Assembly: GCA_964465375.1 (NCBI GenBank)
Contig: CAYXIJ010000027.1
Coordinates: 1 to 26,841, forward strand
From: CAJWKT01 sp964465375
Lineage (GTDB): Bacteria > Pseudomonadota > Gammaproteobacteria > Steroidobacterales > Rariloculaceae
Direction: 5' to 3'
DNA: 26,841 nucleotides
The notes beneath the pieces are model-generated. The model ran no database searches and had not been told where the DNA came from. It saw only the letters and a list, made by a program, of their open reading frames with translations. Below, piece after piece: positions 26,243 through 26,841 of the stretch (its first letter is position 1; every line of letters begins with the position of its first letter). The translations under genes and the position numbers were made by a program.

Positions 26243-26354
26243 TTATCGAATATATATAATTGATTATAAAGGAGTTTTTAATATATTTCTTCTGCGGTCT
26301 TACCGCCGGTCTTATTCCCCAGCACCGCATACGGCTTACATTTAGCACTGAAAC

Positions 26355-26841
26355 ATGCCCAGTATCACGCAATTTCCCTTTCCTTCCGATACCGCGCCCG
26401 AGCCCCAGGTGGTCGAGTGGATTGCCGAGGTGCTTTATCTCAAAAGGTATCGAAAAGGTGGAGACGATAGATCGTACGTAAAGAAACGTGTCCGCAGTCG
26501 CATCCGGTACGCCCGTAAAATAAAGAAAGACCCCCGGCTGCGGAAGTTGGAAAACGGTCACATCAACGTCTCTCAGTTCTTTGGTTGGGCCGTCTTACAA
26601 AAAAAATGGGAAGCACTTAATAAGGTAGGTGGTCTGCGCGCAGATGCCACTGTAGATCTAAGTGAGGGGGAACCTGTACCCGGGGTTGTCGCCAAGGTTG
26701 GGAGTGTTGACGTCTATCACGTACCGGATGACCCAAACGAGCTAAAGGCCAGGTACATAGCAGAACACCTGGCTAGACTGAAGTGCGAGGCACGTAATAA
26801 GGAATTAGAAGCCGAAAACAACCAACTCAAAGATCAACTGC
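26355..26841 (+). CDS. Unrecognised protein, 3' end beyond the window
   Basis: An open frame from the ATG at 26355 continues for 162 codons to the window edge with no stop. In-frame stops lie just upstream, so this is the first available ATG, though there is no clear ribosome site. The N-terminal part is strongly basic (SYVKKRVRSRIRYARKIKKD) and contains FFGWAVLQKKW, suggesting nucleic-acid contact; the visible end (HLARLKCEARNKELEAENN) has the heptad pattern of a coiled coil. I do not recognise the family. Its position straight after a tRNA gene raises the possibility that it belongs to an integrated element. Confidence 0.6.
   Translation, partial: MPSITQFPFPSDTAPEPQVVEWIAEVLYLKRYRKGGDDRSYVKKRVRSRIRYARKIKKDPRLRKLENGHINVSQFFGWAVLQKKWEALNKVGGLRADATVDLSEGEPVPGVVAKVGSVDVYHVPDDPNELKARYIAEHLARLKCEARNKELEAENNQLKDQL

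Noticed and set aside
26036..26263. Plus-strand open frame of 75 codons containing WPSGRRRLIG
   Set aside because: It reads through the tRNA promoter and the tRNA-Ser itself; not a protein gene.
26294..26306. Small hairpin GCGGT-CTT-ACCGC after the tRNA as a terminator
   Set aside because: The stem is only five pairs and no T-run follows, so it is not a convincing intrinsic terminator.
26139..26561. Minus-strand open frame of 140 codons containing MAERVGFEPTRR
   Set aside because: It is the antisense translation of the tRNA-Ser gene, a well-known false protein in databases.

Overview
The window looks like a chromosomal segment from a gammaproteobacterium, probably an uncultured marine or environmental lineage. 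Supporting signs are the dnaX-ebfC-recR cluster, divergent orn and rsgA, a DUF1249 (YqiB-type) protein, a long Prc-type C-terminal processing protease, a DUF123 GIY-YIG protein, and a tRNA-Ser with an encoded CCA end. Many genes start with GTG or TTG. This lineage assignment is inferred from gene content only; no species was identified.

Region 1 (about 81-11468) is accessory and mostly secreted. A periplasmic ankyrin-repeat protein is followed by four proteins carrying a small N-terminal domain resembling DUF6152, and by several copies of a second, C-terminal domain. In three proteins the two domains are fused; in one adjacent pair (10318-10758 and 10755-11468) they are separate overlapping genes. 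All four N-terminal domains have a predicted signal-peptide cut just before His-His and an Asn-Pro-His motif near mature residue 28. Between the copies lie an N-terminally truncated metallophosphoesterase, a fused HyuA/HyuB 5-oxoprolinase-type enzyme and a beta-class glutathione S-transferase. From 3918 to 11468 the genes run the same way with short gaps and could form one operon.

Region 2 (about 11505-14656) holds a DUF123 GIY-YIG protein, three unrelated putative lipoproteins and a small membrane protein, all of unknown or loosely known role. Region 3 (14869-21115) holds prc, a DUF1249 protein, and a divergent pair: a DUF299 kinase/pyrophosphorylase facing pyruvate phosphate dikinase. This is a classical regulator and target pairing for reversible control of pyruvate/PEP interconversion.

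Region 4 (21253-25840) is housekeeping: oligoribonuclease and RsgA diverge from a short shared gap, then the minus-strand operon dnaX, ebfC, recR, HIT protein. dnaX has a run of seven A residues just after the clamp-loader core, a candidate site for producing a short gamma form. Region 5 (26075-26841) has a tRNA-Ser(GGA) with a good promoter and then an unrecognised gene running off the right edge, possibly the start of an integrated island.
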